NCBI RefSeq assembly: GCF_002080435.1
Contig: NZ_CP020538.1
Coordinates: forward strand, 2,351,501-2,415,500
DNA: 64,000 nucleotides
Direction: 5' to 3'
Origin: Sphingobium herbicidovorans
GTDB taxonomy: Bacteria; Pseudomonadota; Alphaproteobacteria; Sphingomonadales; Sphingomonadaceae
Shown here: positions 32,926-40,568 of the stretch, piece by piece
Layout: each line of letters starts with the position of its first letter
Numbering within the stretch: the stretch's first letter is position 1
The notes under the pieces: model-generated
The model's input: only the letters and a program-made list of their open reading frames with translations
What the model was told of the DNA's origin: nothing
Databases searched by the model: none
Position numbers and translations under genes: made by a program

Positions 32926-33587
32926 TCCTCCCCCAAGAGATCCGGCGCGCGAAACGGCGTCAGAACGTCATAAGCACAAAGATTGTCGATCGCGGCCGCG
33001 TCCCAGACGCACCAGATCACTTCCATCGTCGGGTTGCCCTTGCCGAGAAAATCAGGCCGCCAGTTCAGCGCGTAGATCCGCGCTGGTGTCCGCTGCCGCC
33101 ACAAGCCCGTGCGGACCTCGGCATGCCAGAAGGATGATTTCAGCAGCATCGCAACATAGGTGCAGCCCAGATTATTCAGCAGATGCCGGATCATCTCGGC
33201 CGCAAGCGCGAAGGGCGGGTTTGTCACGACGACCGGCGAAAGCGCCTGTCGGCAGAGCAGCAGATCCTGCTGTGCGACGAGGTTGGCCGGGTCCGCGACC
33301 AGGTCGGTCGCGATGGTCGCGAAGCCCGCGCGCTCCAACTCACCTGAGATCGCGCCACCACGGCCGCACGGTTCCCAAACTGGCCTTTCAAGGATCACGT
33401 CGCCGACTTTACAGGCATCGCGCAGACATTCCCGCTCGGCCGCAATGAACGCGCGCGTCACGCTCGCGGGCGTTGGATAATAGTCGTTCCCCTGCCGATC
33501 GACCTTGGCCCCGCCGCCAGTCATCATGCGGCCGAGCCCCTTGGGTGCAGGGCCGGCAATGGGCTGCTCGTTGAAGAAACCGTTCAC
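32922..33587 (-). CDS. Phage N6-adenine-type DNA methyltransferase
   Basis: 221 residues. The catalytic motif is NPPF in VVVTNPPFALAAEM (about residue 125), and the SAM-binding region is WEPCGRGGAISGELERAGF near 70-88. The N-terminal YYPTPASVTRAFIAAE segment is common in phage methylases that act on specific adenines. It is separate from the D12 enzyme at the left end, so the phage carries two methylases. Confidence 0.85.
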   Translation of the reverse strand: MNGFFNEQPIAGPAPKGLGRMMTGGGAKVDRQGNDYYPTPASVTRAFIAAERECLRDACKVGDVILERPVWEPCGRGGAISGELERAGFATIATDLVADPANLVAQQDLLLCRQALSPVVVTNPPFALAAEMIRHLLNNLGCTYVAMLLKSSFWHAEVRTGLWRQRTPARIYALNWRPDFLGKGNPTMEVIWCVWDAAAIDNLCAYDVLTPFRAPDLLGEE

Positions 33588-33652
33588 GCTGCACCCCTTG
33601 CCAAAGAGGCACGAGCGGTTGATGAGACGAAATCAGCTAAGCGCGAGGCAGT

Positions 33653-34159
33653 ATGGCGGGCGAACGCAAAGCCAAAAAATATGCTTGGATGGACGCCGGC
33701 ACCATCGCGACTTCCATCCGTGGAATTGACGAGCTCATGCGAACTGAGCCGCTTAGGAGCGGCGTGAATCCTGCTGTTCGAACGGCGGTGATTACACAAA
33801 CCCTGATTTATCTTAACGATCTTCTTCAGAAGATGAGTGAAGATGGCGCGAGAATGTCTTGGGCAGATGACATTAAGCAGCCTGATCGGGACATCACGGA
33901 CTTGGTCAATGATTGCCGAAACGCGGCCGTGCACCAGAATAGCGGAAGCCGAGTGGTGGACGCCAACTCGATCAGCTTCAGTTACGCTATAGGTAGGTGC
34001 ATCGTAATCAGTACCCCTAGCCACGATCTCGGGTGCGAATACGCTGATGACGCTGCTCTCATTTTCGGTCAGCACGCATTGCTGGTACGGCGCCACGTTG
34101 CACGCGCGCATAGTGAGGCCATCACTTATTTCCGTGGAACCGGAGAGTATCGAGACTAG
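33653..34159 (+). CDS. HEPN-like protein, candidate moron (defence or toxin)
   Basis: 168 residues, mostly helical. The segment DITDLVNDCRNAAVHQNSGS contains an R-X4-H motif (Arg89, His94) in the exact RNxxxH form of HEPN ribonucleases, preceded by a helix (VITQTLIYLNDLLQKMSEDG) as in HEPN folds. It is a lone plus-strand gene inside the minus-strand early operon, has its own GAGG ribosome-binding site five bases before the ATG and ends 12 bp from the sliding-clamp stop, the classic layout of a moron expressed from the prophage. HEPN assignment rests on the motif and helicity; no partner antitoxin is seen next to it. Confidence 0.7.
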   Translation: MAGERKAKKYAWMDAGTIATSIRGIDELMRTEPLRSGVNPAVRTAVITQTLIYLNDLLQKMSEDGARMSWADDIKQPDRDITDLVNDCRNAAVHQNSGSRVVDANSISFSYAIGRCIVISTPSHDLGCEYADDAALIFGQHALLVRRHVARAHSEAITYFRGTGEYRD

Positions 34160-34170
34160 GTTTTGCACGG

Positions 34171-35301
34171 TCAAACCCTCAGCGGCATCAGAACATAAAG
34201 GCGGGCGGCATCATCGCTGGTCTGCCAAAGCGAGGGCGCGGCGGGATCCGCCAGCTTCACCCGCGCCCGTTCGTTCCCGGAATCGGTGCCCTTCAGGTGC
34301 CGCAGCACGTCGAGCAGATAGCTGCCGTTGAACCCGATGCGCAGGGGCTCGCCTTCATATTCGCAGGGCACTTCCTCGCTGGCCGTGCCATTCTCGGGGC
34401 TGGTGACCTCCAGCGTGACCGCCTCGGCCGCGAAGTTGAAGGCGATCGCCTTCGCCTTGTCGCTGCTGATCGTCAGCACCCGCTCCACCGCTTCGGCCAG
34501 CGGACCAGGCTCAAACCAGCAGTCCAGCTGGTTGGCCGCAGGAATGACGCGGGTGTAATCCGGGAACGTCCCGTCGATCAGCTTGCCGGTCAGCACTGTC
34601 TTGCCGACCTCGAACCGGAACTTCGTCGTGCTCACCGCTACATCGACCGTGCCACCCTCTTCGTCGAGCAGCTGGGCAAGCGCAGCGACCGCCTTCCGGG
34701 GAATGATGATGTCGGGCATGCCGTCCGCGCCATCGGCCACGCCGCAATGGAAGCGCGCCAGGCGGTGCCCGTCGGTCGCGGCCGCGAACTGGCATTCCGA
34801 CCCGTTCGGCACATGAAGGAAGATGCCGCCCAGATAATAGCGCGTCTCTTCGGTCGAGATGGCGAAACGCACGCTCTCGATCATCTGCACCAGTTGCGTT
34901 CCGTCCTGCTCCCACTCAGCGTCCCAATCACGGGCGGCCAGCACCGGGAAATCATCGGTCGGCAGCGTGGGCAGCTTGAAACGGGCGCGGCCGCACTTGA
35001 TCGTGATTCCGGTGTTGCCGTCCGCCTCGATCTTGGCCACGCCCTCCGCTGGCAGCTTGCCCGCGATCGACGCCAGCAGCGACGCATCGACGCAGAAGTT
35101 CATGGCGCTGTTAGCGCCAGCATCCTCCAGATCGACCGTCTTTTCGACCATGATTTCCAGGTCGGTGCCGGTCAGGAACATCTGCCCTGGCGTCGATCGC
35201 ACCAGCACCGTAGCGCAGATCGGCACCGTCGTGCGCTTCTCGACCACGGCGTTGACCGCCTTCAGCGCCGCGCGCAGCACCTTCACATTGACGTTGATCA
35301 T
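34171..35301 (-). CDS. dnaN: Phage DNA polymerase III beta subunit (sliding clamp)
   Basis: 376 residues, full family length with three clamp domains. Start motif MINVNVKVLRAALKAVNAVV; TVPICATVLVRST and GTDLEIMVEKTVDLED in domain 1; ATDGHRLARFHCG and TGKLIDGTFPDYTRVIPAAN in domain 2; and the conserved C-terminal tail ARLYVLMPLRV, including the VMPxRx end. It tethers DNA polymerase. The ATG at 35301 overlaps the ParB-like stop (ATGA). No phage DNA polymerase is seen, so this clamp probably serves the host polymerase during phage replication. Confidence 0.93.
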   Translation of the reverse strand: MINVNVKVLRAALKAVNAVVEKRTTVPICATVLVRSTPGQMFLTGTDLEIMVEKTVDLEDAGANSAMNFCVDASLLASIAGKLPAEGVAKIEADGNTGITIKCGRARFKLPTLPTDDFPVLAARDWDAEWEQDGTQLVQMIESVRFAISTEETRYYLGGIFLHVPNGSECQFAAATDGHRLARFHCGVADGADGMPDIIIPRKAVAALAQLLDEEGGTVDVAVSTTKFRFEVGKTVLTGKLIDGTFPDYTRVIPAANQLDCWFEPGPLAEAVERVLTISSDKAKAIAFNFAAEAVTLEVTSPENGTASEEVPCEYEGEPLRIGFNGSYLLDVLRHLKGTDSGNERARVKLADPAAPSLWQTSDDAARLYVLMPLRV

Positions 35302-37064
35302 GCAGCCTGCTCCTCGGGCTCGGCGACATTGTCGCCGTGGGGATTGTCGGCCCACGCTTCGATCGACGGCCAGACAAGGCCGATGATCCCGGCATGCTCC
35401 AGCAATTCTTCAAGATCGTCGTAGAGCGAGCATTCCTCCGCCTCCGGCGTATCCTCCTGCTCATCGCCATACGCGCCGTCGGCCCACCGGAAGTGCGCGA
35501 TGCCATCAACCTGGATCACGACGGGCTGCGGATCCATCGCCAGCACTTCCGCGCGCCGCGCCTCCAGTGCCTCTGCAGCCTCTGCCTTCGCCCGCTCTTC
35601 CGCCTCACGGAGGGCAGCCTTCTCAGCTTCCTGGAGCAGATACTCTTTCTCTGCATCCTCCAGCCGGGCCTCGATCTCTTCCGGCGTGACCAGGATCGAC
35701 ACATCGACGCTGTAGCAGTCCCCCAGGCCTTTCTGCTTCATCAGCGAGCCCAGATGCGGCTGCTGCGATTTCCACCAAAGCCGCCCTTCGGTGCGATCCT
35801 TGTGGTGATCGCGCGCGACCAGCCAGGCGGCGACGGACCGGATTGATGCAGCGCGCCTCTCAGCGGCCCATTCCGCTTCCGTCTTGCGCGGGGCCTCCCG
35901 TTGCGGCGGGATCAGGTCCGACATGCGCGCGCCGGGGATGAAGAATTGCTCGGCAAGTACCAGCGCGCCCAGATGATCGACCCCGGCGAAAGCGACGATA
36001 TCGATCCCTAGATCGCAAGCCTTTCCACGCAGCTTGTCATAGCTGGGCAGATCCTGCCGCCAGTAGGGCCGCTCAACGACCTCATAGCCCTTGGGAGCTT
36101 TGGGCAATTTGCCGAGCCGAAGCCCGGGCACAAGGATGACATCACTGGTCGTCCGGTGCGAAGCCTTCGCCTCGCTAAGCAGCCGCGCCTGCTGGAAATA
36201 TGCGCGATCGGCGGCGATCGTCGCCACGATGTCGGGATCGATCAGCTTGCGGCCCGAATAGCTCTCCGCATCGCCAAATAGATCATCCTCATACCGGCCG
36301 CCCTTCTTCTCATAATCGGCCTTGCCGACGAACTTGAACAGCGCATCGCCCGTGGTCATCTGGGCGTTGATGATGCCGGAGCGGATGCTCTGGACGCCGT
36401 GGCCCCAGCTGCCCTTCTTTTCCTCGGCCGCGAAGATCTTGACCTGCAACTTCTGATCCTGCGTTCCCGCGTAGGCCATGGCCGCATCCATCGTCAGCTT
36501 GCCGCGCCGCATGGCGTCGAGGATCTCCGGCGCCAGCGAGGCCAGCCGCAGCCGCTGCTTCACATAGCGTTCCGAAAAGCCGAACCGCTTGGCGATATCC
36601 GCTGGCGACATCGTGCCCGGCCGCATCAGCTCCTGAAACGCGGCGAACTCATCCGCCGGGTTCATGTCCCGTCGCGCCAGATTTTCGGACAGCGACAGTT
36701 CGATCGCCTCGGCCTGGTCGCGGATCAGAACCGACACTTCATAGCCATCGTCGATGGACCCGCGCTCGCGCAGCAGCTGCAGCGCCTGCAGGCGACGCCC
36801 ACCGCCGATGATGTATACCGCCGCCGCGTCGATATCGGTGTCACCGGCATAGCCGATCAGCGACTGGAGCAGCCCGTGCGCGGCGATATCGTCGGCCAGG
36901 CTCTCCACATCGGCCGCCTTGTCCGTATGGCGCACATTTTCCGGCGCGCGGACAAGACGGCCGAGCGGCACCGGCTGAATGGCCATGGGCGCGACCCGAG
37001 GGCTCGCCGGTGCTGTCGTCTCTTCAGGCGCTGCCTGCGCCGTCGCTTTCTTCGGTCTGGCCAT
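35298..37064 (-). CDS. ParB/Srx-domain protein (ParB/RepB-like, extended)
   Basis: 588 residues. An N-terminal ParB nuclease-like domain (VPLGRLVRAPENVRHTDKAA, then ESLADDIAAHGLLQSLIGY and GGGRRLQALQLL, about 34-110) is followed by the HTH (SPADIAKRFGFSERYVKQRL, about 150-170). The remaining 400 residues are lysine/glutamate-rich helical segments with a late coiled coil (about 455-515). Such proteins in phages bind DNA and may organise replication or segregation. It is the first large gene of the leftward operon. Confidence 0.88.
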   Translation of the reverse strand: MARPKKATAQAAPEETTAPASPRVAPMAIQPVPLGRLVRAPENVRHTDKAADVESLADDIAAHGLLQSLIGYAGDTDIDAAAVYIIGGGRRLQALQLLRERGSIDDGYEVSVLIRDQAEAIELSLSENLARRDMNPADEFAAFQELMRPGTMSPADIAKRFGFSERYVKQRLRLASLAPEILDAMRRGKLTMDAAMAYAGTQDQKLQVKIFAAEEKKGSWGHGVQSIRSGIINAQMTTGDALFKFVGKADYEKKGGRYEDDLFGDAESYSGRKLIDPDIVATIAADRAYFQQARLLSEAKASHRTTSDVILVPGLRLGKLPKAPKGYEVVERPYWRQDLPSYDKLRGKACDLGIDIVAFAGVDHLGALVLAEQFFIPGARMSDLIPPQREAPRKTEAEWAAERRAASIRSVAAWLVARDHHKDRTEGRLWWKSQQPHLGSLMKQKGLGDCYSVDVSILVTPEEIEARLEDAEKEYLLQEAEKAALREAEERAKAEAAEALEARRAEVLAMDPQPVVIQVDGIAHFRWADGAYGDEQEDTPEAEECSLYDDLEELLEHAGIIGLVWPSIEAWADNPHGDNVAEPEEQAA

Positions 37065-37100
37065 GAAACGTCCTTCTCTCTTGGGCTTGCCGGTTGCGGC

Positions 37101-37364
37101 TTATGGATTTGCGGAGGGGGAAGAGGCGGAGGCCGGGCGATGTGCAGTCGCACCGGCCCCCGCAGTCGAACCGCCGCCCGAAAGGGGCCTGCAGGCAGCG
37201 GCAATCTGCTCATTGGTTTCGCGGTCGATCTCGTCGGCCCATTGCTCGGCCGTCTCGAATTCGATGCCGAAGATCTGCGCCAGGTCGGCCAGCATGCAGC
37301 GGCCCACCTGATTGTAGCGGGCCTCGAAGTGGCGGCGGGTGATGGTCATATCGACGAAGGTCAC
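37101..37364 (-). CDS. Small hypothetical early protein
   Basis: 87 residues from a GTG at 37364 overlapping the preceding stop (GTGA); an ATG at 37349 is the alternative. The core MTITRRHFEARYNQVGRCML looks like a short helix-turn-helix start, followed by FGIEFETAEQWADEIDRETN and a proline/serine/alanine-rich tail. No family is recognised. Confidence 0.6.
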   Translation of the reverse strand: MTFVDMTITRRHFEARYNQVGRCMLADLAQIFGIEFETAEQWADEIDRETNEQIAAACRPLSGGGSTAGAGATAHRPASASSPSANP

Positions 37365-37732
37365 CGGCGCGCCTCCACCGTCAGCTGCTCGGCAAGGCCG
37401 CGCACCGCCAGCGCCGCAGCGATCGCCGCCACCAGCTGCTCCGCTTCCCTCTCGCTGATTTCCGCCATGCCATCCGCCGTAGCCAGCAGCACTTGCTTCG
37501 CCGCAGGGCGATAGAGCGCCATGAAACCGTTTGGGAACCGCCAGCGCGCACGCCGGGGAAGCCCCTGTTGCGCCCGATACTGCTCCATCATGCCGCCATC
37601 GACGCACCCCCCGCAGAAGTAGGCGGGCTCAAAGCCGGGGATGCGCATGGCGTCCCAGCCGTCAGGCAGGGCCGCTTCCGGCACGCCCTGCTGCATGTCG
37701 GCGCAGCCCATGCAGGAGATCAGATCGCTCAT
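37361..37732 (-). CDS. Small zinc-finger-like early protein
   Basis: 123 residues. Two cysteine pairs (ISCMGCADM near 6-9 and FCGGCVDG near 39-42) suggest one bound zinc. The rest is amphipathic (WRFPNGFMALYRPAAKQVLL and the following SEREAEQLVAAIAAALAV). It starts at the ATG at 37732 and overlaps both neighbours by four bases. Function is unknown; DNA or RNA binding is possible. Confidence 0.6.
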   Translation of the reverse strand: MSDLISCMGCADMQQGVPEAALPDGWDAMRIPGFEPAYFCGGCVDGGMMEQYRAQQGLPRRARWRFPNGFMALYRPAAKQVLLATADGMAEISEREAEQLVAAIAAALAVRGLAEQLTVEARR

Positions 37733-38265
37733 AGCGCGCCCCGCACTGTCGATTTGCCGGTGGCGACGAAGGTGACGACGCGCCGCTCGCGCGTGCCGAA
37801 GTTCGTGACGGTCAGCAGCTTCTGCTCGACCAGCTGGTTGAAGAGGTAACGGGCGGCCTCTGCGTTCTTCAGGCCCATTTCCCGTGCGATCTCGGCATTG
37901 GTCCGCGCCGGAAGGCCAAGCTTCAGGCAGCGCTCCATGATCGCCAGCACCCGGCCAGCCGGTGTTTCCGCGACCACATGCAGGGGCCGGGTGACCGCCT
38001 TGCCGTGCCGTTCGGGATGGCGGCGGACGACGAAATATTCCCATTCGCCGTTCACCTTGCGCTGGTGCGTGCGAACCTCGCCCTCCTGCGCAAGCTCCCG
38101 CGCCCGCACAACGACATCGCGGCGCTGGTCCAGGACCGCGCCGCGCGCATAGACGAAATCCGCGCCCTCTGGCGCACCCGCCACCCATTCCTCCAGTTCC
38201 CGCACGGAAGTGGAGAGGCAGAGCGGCCCGATCGAGAAGCGTAGATCGCGTGCGTTCGTGGCCAT
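37729..38265 (-). CDS. Early regulatory protein with C-terminal winged-HTH-like region
   Basis: 178 residues. The C-terminal half (LPARTNAEIAREMGLKNAEA, then ARYLFNQLVEQKLLTVT and VVTFVATGKS) fits a winged helix: recognition helix followed by a beta wing. The N-terminal half is mixed (FSIGPLCLSTSVRELEEWVA). It is the third gene of the leftward operon and is probably a transcription regulator; the exact family is not recognised. Confidence 0.65.
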   Translation of the reverse strand: MATNARDLRFSIGPLCLSTSVRELEEWVAGAPEGADFVYARGAVLDQRRDVVVRARELAQEGEVRTHQRKVNGEWEYFVVRRHPERHGKAVTRPLHVVAETPAGRVLAIMERCLKLGLPARTNAEIAREMGLKNAEAARYLFNQLVEQKLLTVTNFGTRERRVVTFVATGKSTVRGAL

Positions 38266-38267
38266 CC

Positions 38268-38761
38268 TCAGCGTCCCCCGTCCATGGCCAGCATGCGCTG
38301 ATCCAGCGCGGCCAGCGTTTCCTGCATCGTCTGAATGTCGGCACGAATGGCGTCCCGCTCACGCGGCGAAACCGCCTCGCCAGCCTCGCCCTGGCCGCTG
38401 ATCGCTTCCCGGATGCTATCCGACAGACCGCCGAGCTCGCCCGCCAGTTCGACCACCGACAGCGTCAGGCCGTTGGCATCGTCCTGCGGCTCCGGCATCG
38501 GCACGAACACGCCGCCCAGCTGGCGGCAGTAGGCGCGCAGGATGAAGGGCTGCCCCTCCACGCGCGTTCCCAGAAGATCGATGGTGATGGCGTCCCGGAT
38601 CGTGATGCTGTCGGGCTCATTGACCGAACTGCACCGCGACAACTGGCTCTTTTTGATGGAAGTTTCGGCGGAGCAGCGTTCCAGCCCGCCAGCCGCTTCG
38701 ATGGCGCGTTTGGTCGCCAGCGCAAGCGCCTTCTCCCCCGTGGCAATATCCCCCGTGGCAT
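38268..38761 (-). pseudogene. Early DNA-binding protein with an apparent single-base frameshift near its start
   Basis: The reading frame ATKRAIEAAGGLERCSAETS, then IKKSQLSRCSSVNEPDSITI, is clearly coding and helix-turn-helix-like, but no usable start codon lies in frame. An ATG at 38761, three bases after the cro stop, with an AGAGGAG ribosome-binding site, is one frame away. A single extra G in the G5 tract (plus-strand C5 at 38750-38754) would give a start MPRGDIATGEK and restore a product of about 165 residues. The C-terminal open part begins at about 38642. Either a frameshift, a sequencing error or a rare internal start explains it. Confidence 0.6.
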
Positions 38762-38764
38762 TTT

Positions 38765-39043
38765 CTAGGCTGTCTCCTCTACAAGAGGGGAAGTTGCGGG
38801 AGAATTTCCCGGTGACGGTGCAACGCTGCTGCTCGTATCGGGGGCGACATGACCGACCCCGTAGAAATCGTTGGGCATCACCTCGCTGCGCGTCTTATCG
38901 ACAATGCGCAGCATCATCGTGCGGTCGGGAATTTGCTGTCCCTTGGCATATCGCTCGACCGTGCGCGGGTATTTCGTCCCGATCAAAGCGGCGAAGGCGG
39001 TAAAGGTAAGTCCTTCACGAGAGAGGTAATCTTGCAGCGTCAT
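38765..39043 (-). CDS. Cro-like repressor (YdaS-type HTH)
   Basis: 92 residues. The HTH is visible at about 13-35 (TAFAALIGTKYPRTVERYAK), preceded by the leader MTLQDYLSREGLTF. It is the first gene of the leftward operon, and its start is 10 bp from operator O1, so it should be transcribed leftward from the same control region as the repressor. The C-terminus is a low-complexity Pro/Ser/Thr tail. Confidence 0.8.
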   Translation of the reverse strand: MTLQDYLSREGLTFTAFAALIGTKYPRTVERYAKGQQIPDRTMMLRIVDKTRSEVMPNDFYGVGHVAPDTSSSVAPSPGNSPATSPLVEETA

Positions 39044-39052
39044 GCCATCGCT

Positions 39053-39127
39053 TTAGCTACATTGGCTAATTCGCGTCAAGCCAAATTAGCTATATCCAGC
39101 CAAGACGGATTTAGCCGGGTCGGCTAT
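39053..39127. promoter_or_regulatory. Left operator cluster between cro and the repressor gene
   Basis: Two good 17-bp palindromes: O1 TTAGCTA-CAT-TGGCTAA (39053-39069) and O3 TTAGCCG-GGT-CGGCTAT (39111-39127). A weaker TTAGCTA half-site lies at 39086-39092. Consensus half-site TTAGCYA. The cluster fills the 93 bp between the two divergent starts, as in lambda OR. Confidence 0.75.
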
Positions 39128-39136
39128 TCGGAAGAC

Positions 39137-39742
39137 ATGGCCGAAAACCAGAACATGATCCGCGAAATCCGGAAGCGCCGAGGGCTCACACTGGAGCAGC
39201 TGGGGGCGCTCACGACGAACCCGCGCACGGGTAAGCCGACCGATCTGGCCACCATTCAGAAGATCGAAACTGGCAAACGGAAGTTAGACGGCGACTGGCG
39301 CGCTGCAATCGCCGAAGCGCTAGGGGTTGAACCCGACGATTTGGTCGGCGCGACTGTCCCTCGTCGTCCTGTGAGAAGGGTGCCATTGTTGGGAAAAATC
39401 GCTGCGGGCAACTGGCGCGAGGCGATGGAAGATCCGCTGGACCTTATCCCAACCACCAAGGGCGGGCCGAACACCTTCGCTCTCGTGCCCGACGGGGACA
39501 GCATGGACAAACTTGTTCCGCACGGCGGCATCATCTTCTGCGATCCCGACGACAAGGCCCTGATCGCAAACAGCTATTATGCAATGATGCGGCCGGGCGG
39601 AGAAATGACGTTCAAACAGTATCTCGACAACCCGCCCAGGCTCGCTCCGTGCTCCACAAACCCGGAGCACAAGGAAATGCTCTTAGGTGAGGAGCCGTTG
39701 ACTGTCATCGGACGGGTTATCGGATACAACGCGGACCTCTAG
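39137..39742 (+). CDS. cI: cI-like prophage repressor with S24/LexA-type autocleavage domain
   Basis: 201 residues. HTH_XRE domain in the first 65 residues (LTLEQLGALTTNPRTGKPTD, then LATIQKIETGKRKLDGDW). An Ala90-Gly91 cleavage site lies in LLGKIAAGNW, and the S24 dyad is Ser122 (PDGDSMDKL) and Lys160 (MTFKQYL). It keeps the prophage silent and should be inactivated by RecA-stimulated self-cleavage after DNA damage. I place the start at the ATG at 39137, just after O3. The upstream in-frame extension from 38849 runs through cro and the operators. Confidence 0.92.
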   Translation: MAENQNMIREIRKRRGLTLEQLGALTTNPRTGKPTDLATIQKIETGKRKLDGDWRAAIAEALGVEPDDLVGATVPRRPVRRVPLLGKIAAGNWREAMEDPLDLIPTTKGGPNTFALVPDGDSMDKLVPHGGIIFCDPDDKALIANSYYAMMRPGGEMTFKQYLDNPPRLAPCSTNPEHKEMLLGEEPLTVIGRVIGYNADL

Positions 39743-39963
39743 GGCCAGATCGGAGCGATCCAGGTCAGAGGCTCGAGGAACACCCGCCCGTATTGCACAT
39801 CGACGTGCGCTTCGCGCGCCTCCACCGCATCCTGCACGGCTTCCGCGCGGGTTTGACGTAGCGGCCCCTTCACCTGTGTATCGATCATGAAGACATAGCC
39901 GATCGGCTTGCTCTTACCCACGGCCGCATCAATCGACCGCTGCACCTTACCAGAATAACCCAC
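39739..39963 (-). CDS. Small SOS-box-associated protein (candidate antirepressor)
   Basis: 74 residues from a GTG at 39963, with AGGAG six bases upstream. The sequence GYSGKVQRSIDAAVGKSKPI, then GYVFMIDTQVKGPLRQT, has no recognised domain. A GTTC-N7-GTTC LexA box lies 24 bp upstream in the right orientation to control it, and it is encoded opposite to and overlapping the end of the repressor gene. Position suggests an SOS-induced antirepressor (as Tum does in coliphage 186), but this is inference. Confidence 0.65.
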   Translation of the reverse strand: MGYSGKVQRSIDAAVGKSKPIGYVFMIDTQVKGPLRQTRAEAVQDAVEAREAHVDVQYGRVFLEPLTWIAPIWP

Positions 39964-39986
39964 CCACGACTCCTTTCTGCTGGTGA

Positions 39987-40001
39987 GAACATAAATCGAA
40001 C
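39987..40001 (-). promoter_or_regulatory. Putative LexA (SOS) box, GTTC-N7-GTTC (reads GAAC-N7-GAAC on +)
   Basis: Plus strand GAAC-ATAAATC-GAAC, an exact match to the reverse of the alphaproteobacterial LexA operator. It is 24 bp upstream of the GTG of the 74-residue gene. Confidence 0.7.
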
Positions 40002-40036
40002 AAAGATTGCCAAAGAGTCAACGGGCTTGGGGCGGA

Positions 40037-40088
40037 TTAGCTAGACCGGCTAAATTCACCGTTGACATGATTTAGCCAAGATAGCTAA
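40037..40088 (+). promoter_or_regulatory. Right operator cluster with rightward promoter
   Basis: O4 TTAGCTA-GAC-CGGCTAA (40037-40053) and O5 TTAGCCA-AGA-TAGCTAA (40072-40088), palindromes of the same type as the left cluster. A perfect -35 box TTGACA (40062-40067) lies between them; the -10 region about 17-18 bp downstream (TAATTG) overlaps O5. This would drive the rightward gene chain starting at 40119 and be shut off by repressor bound at O4 and O5. Confidence 0.75.
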
Positions 40089-40118
40089 TTGAGCCAATCT
40101 CCAACACGGGAGGCTCAT

Positions 40119-40568
40119 GTGCTTCAAACTGAAAACCAATTTCCGTATCCCGGCAGCATCGCGCTGTTTCTCGGCCTGCGCTGGCGCGTCCTGAGCCATG
40201 CGGCCGACGGCACGGCGCACATCGCCCGCGAAGGCGACGCTGCGAGTCTCACCCGCCGGGCTAACATCAACGAATTGGTCGATCCCAAGATCGCCGACGA
40301 AAACGCGATGATCGCGCTCACCGACATGAGCGAGGCAGCGGCCCGGATCGGCCTCTTCATCGCCCGCCAGCTGCGCGACGCCAATGAAGTCACCATGTCG
40401 GACCTGCGCCGCCAGCTGGCCGAGGCCAGCCGCGAAGGTCGCATCCCGGCACCGCGCGACAACTTCCAGATTGCGATGCTCCTGCGCCGCCTGGGCTGGC
40501 GGAAGGTGGGCTATGTCAAGGAAAGCTACGGCACGTCGGCCCGCTATGCGCGTGGAGCCGTCCAGTGA
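40119..40568 (+). CDS. First rightward early protein, unknown function
   Basis: 149 residues from a GTG at 40119 with GGGAGG five bases upstream. An upstream TTG start at 40089 overlaps operator O5 and is unlikely. The N-terminal half is beta-like (PYPGSIALFLGLRWRVLSHA), the C-terminal half helical (FIARQLRDANEVTMSDLRRQ and QIAMLLRRLGWRK, an HTH-like segment). It is the first gene under the right operator/promoter and may be a regulator. Confidence 0.7.
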   Translation: MLQTENQFPYPGSIALFLGLRWRVLSHAADGTAHIAREGDAASLTRRANINELVDPKIADENAMIALTDMSEAAARIGLFIARQLRDANEVTMSDLRRQLAEASREGRIPAPRDNFQIAMLLRRLGWRKVGYVKESYGTSARYARGAVQ

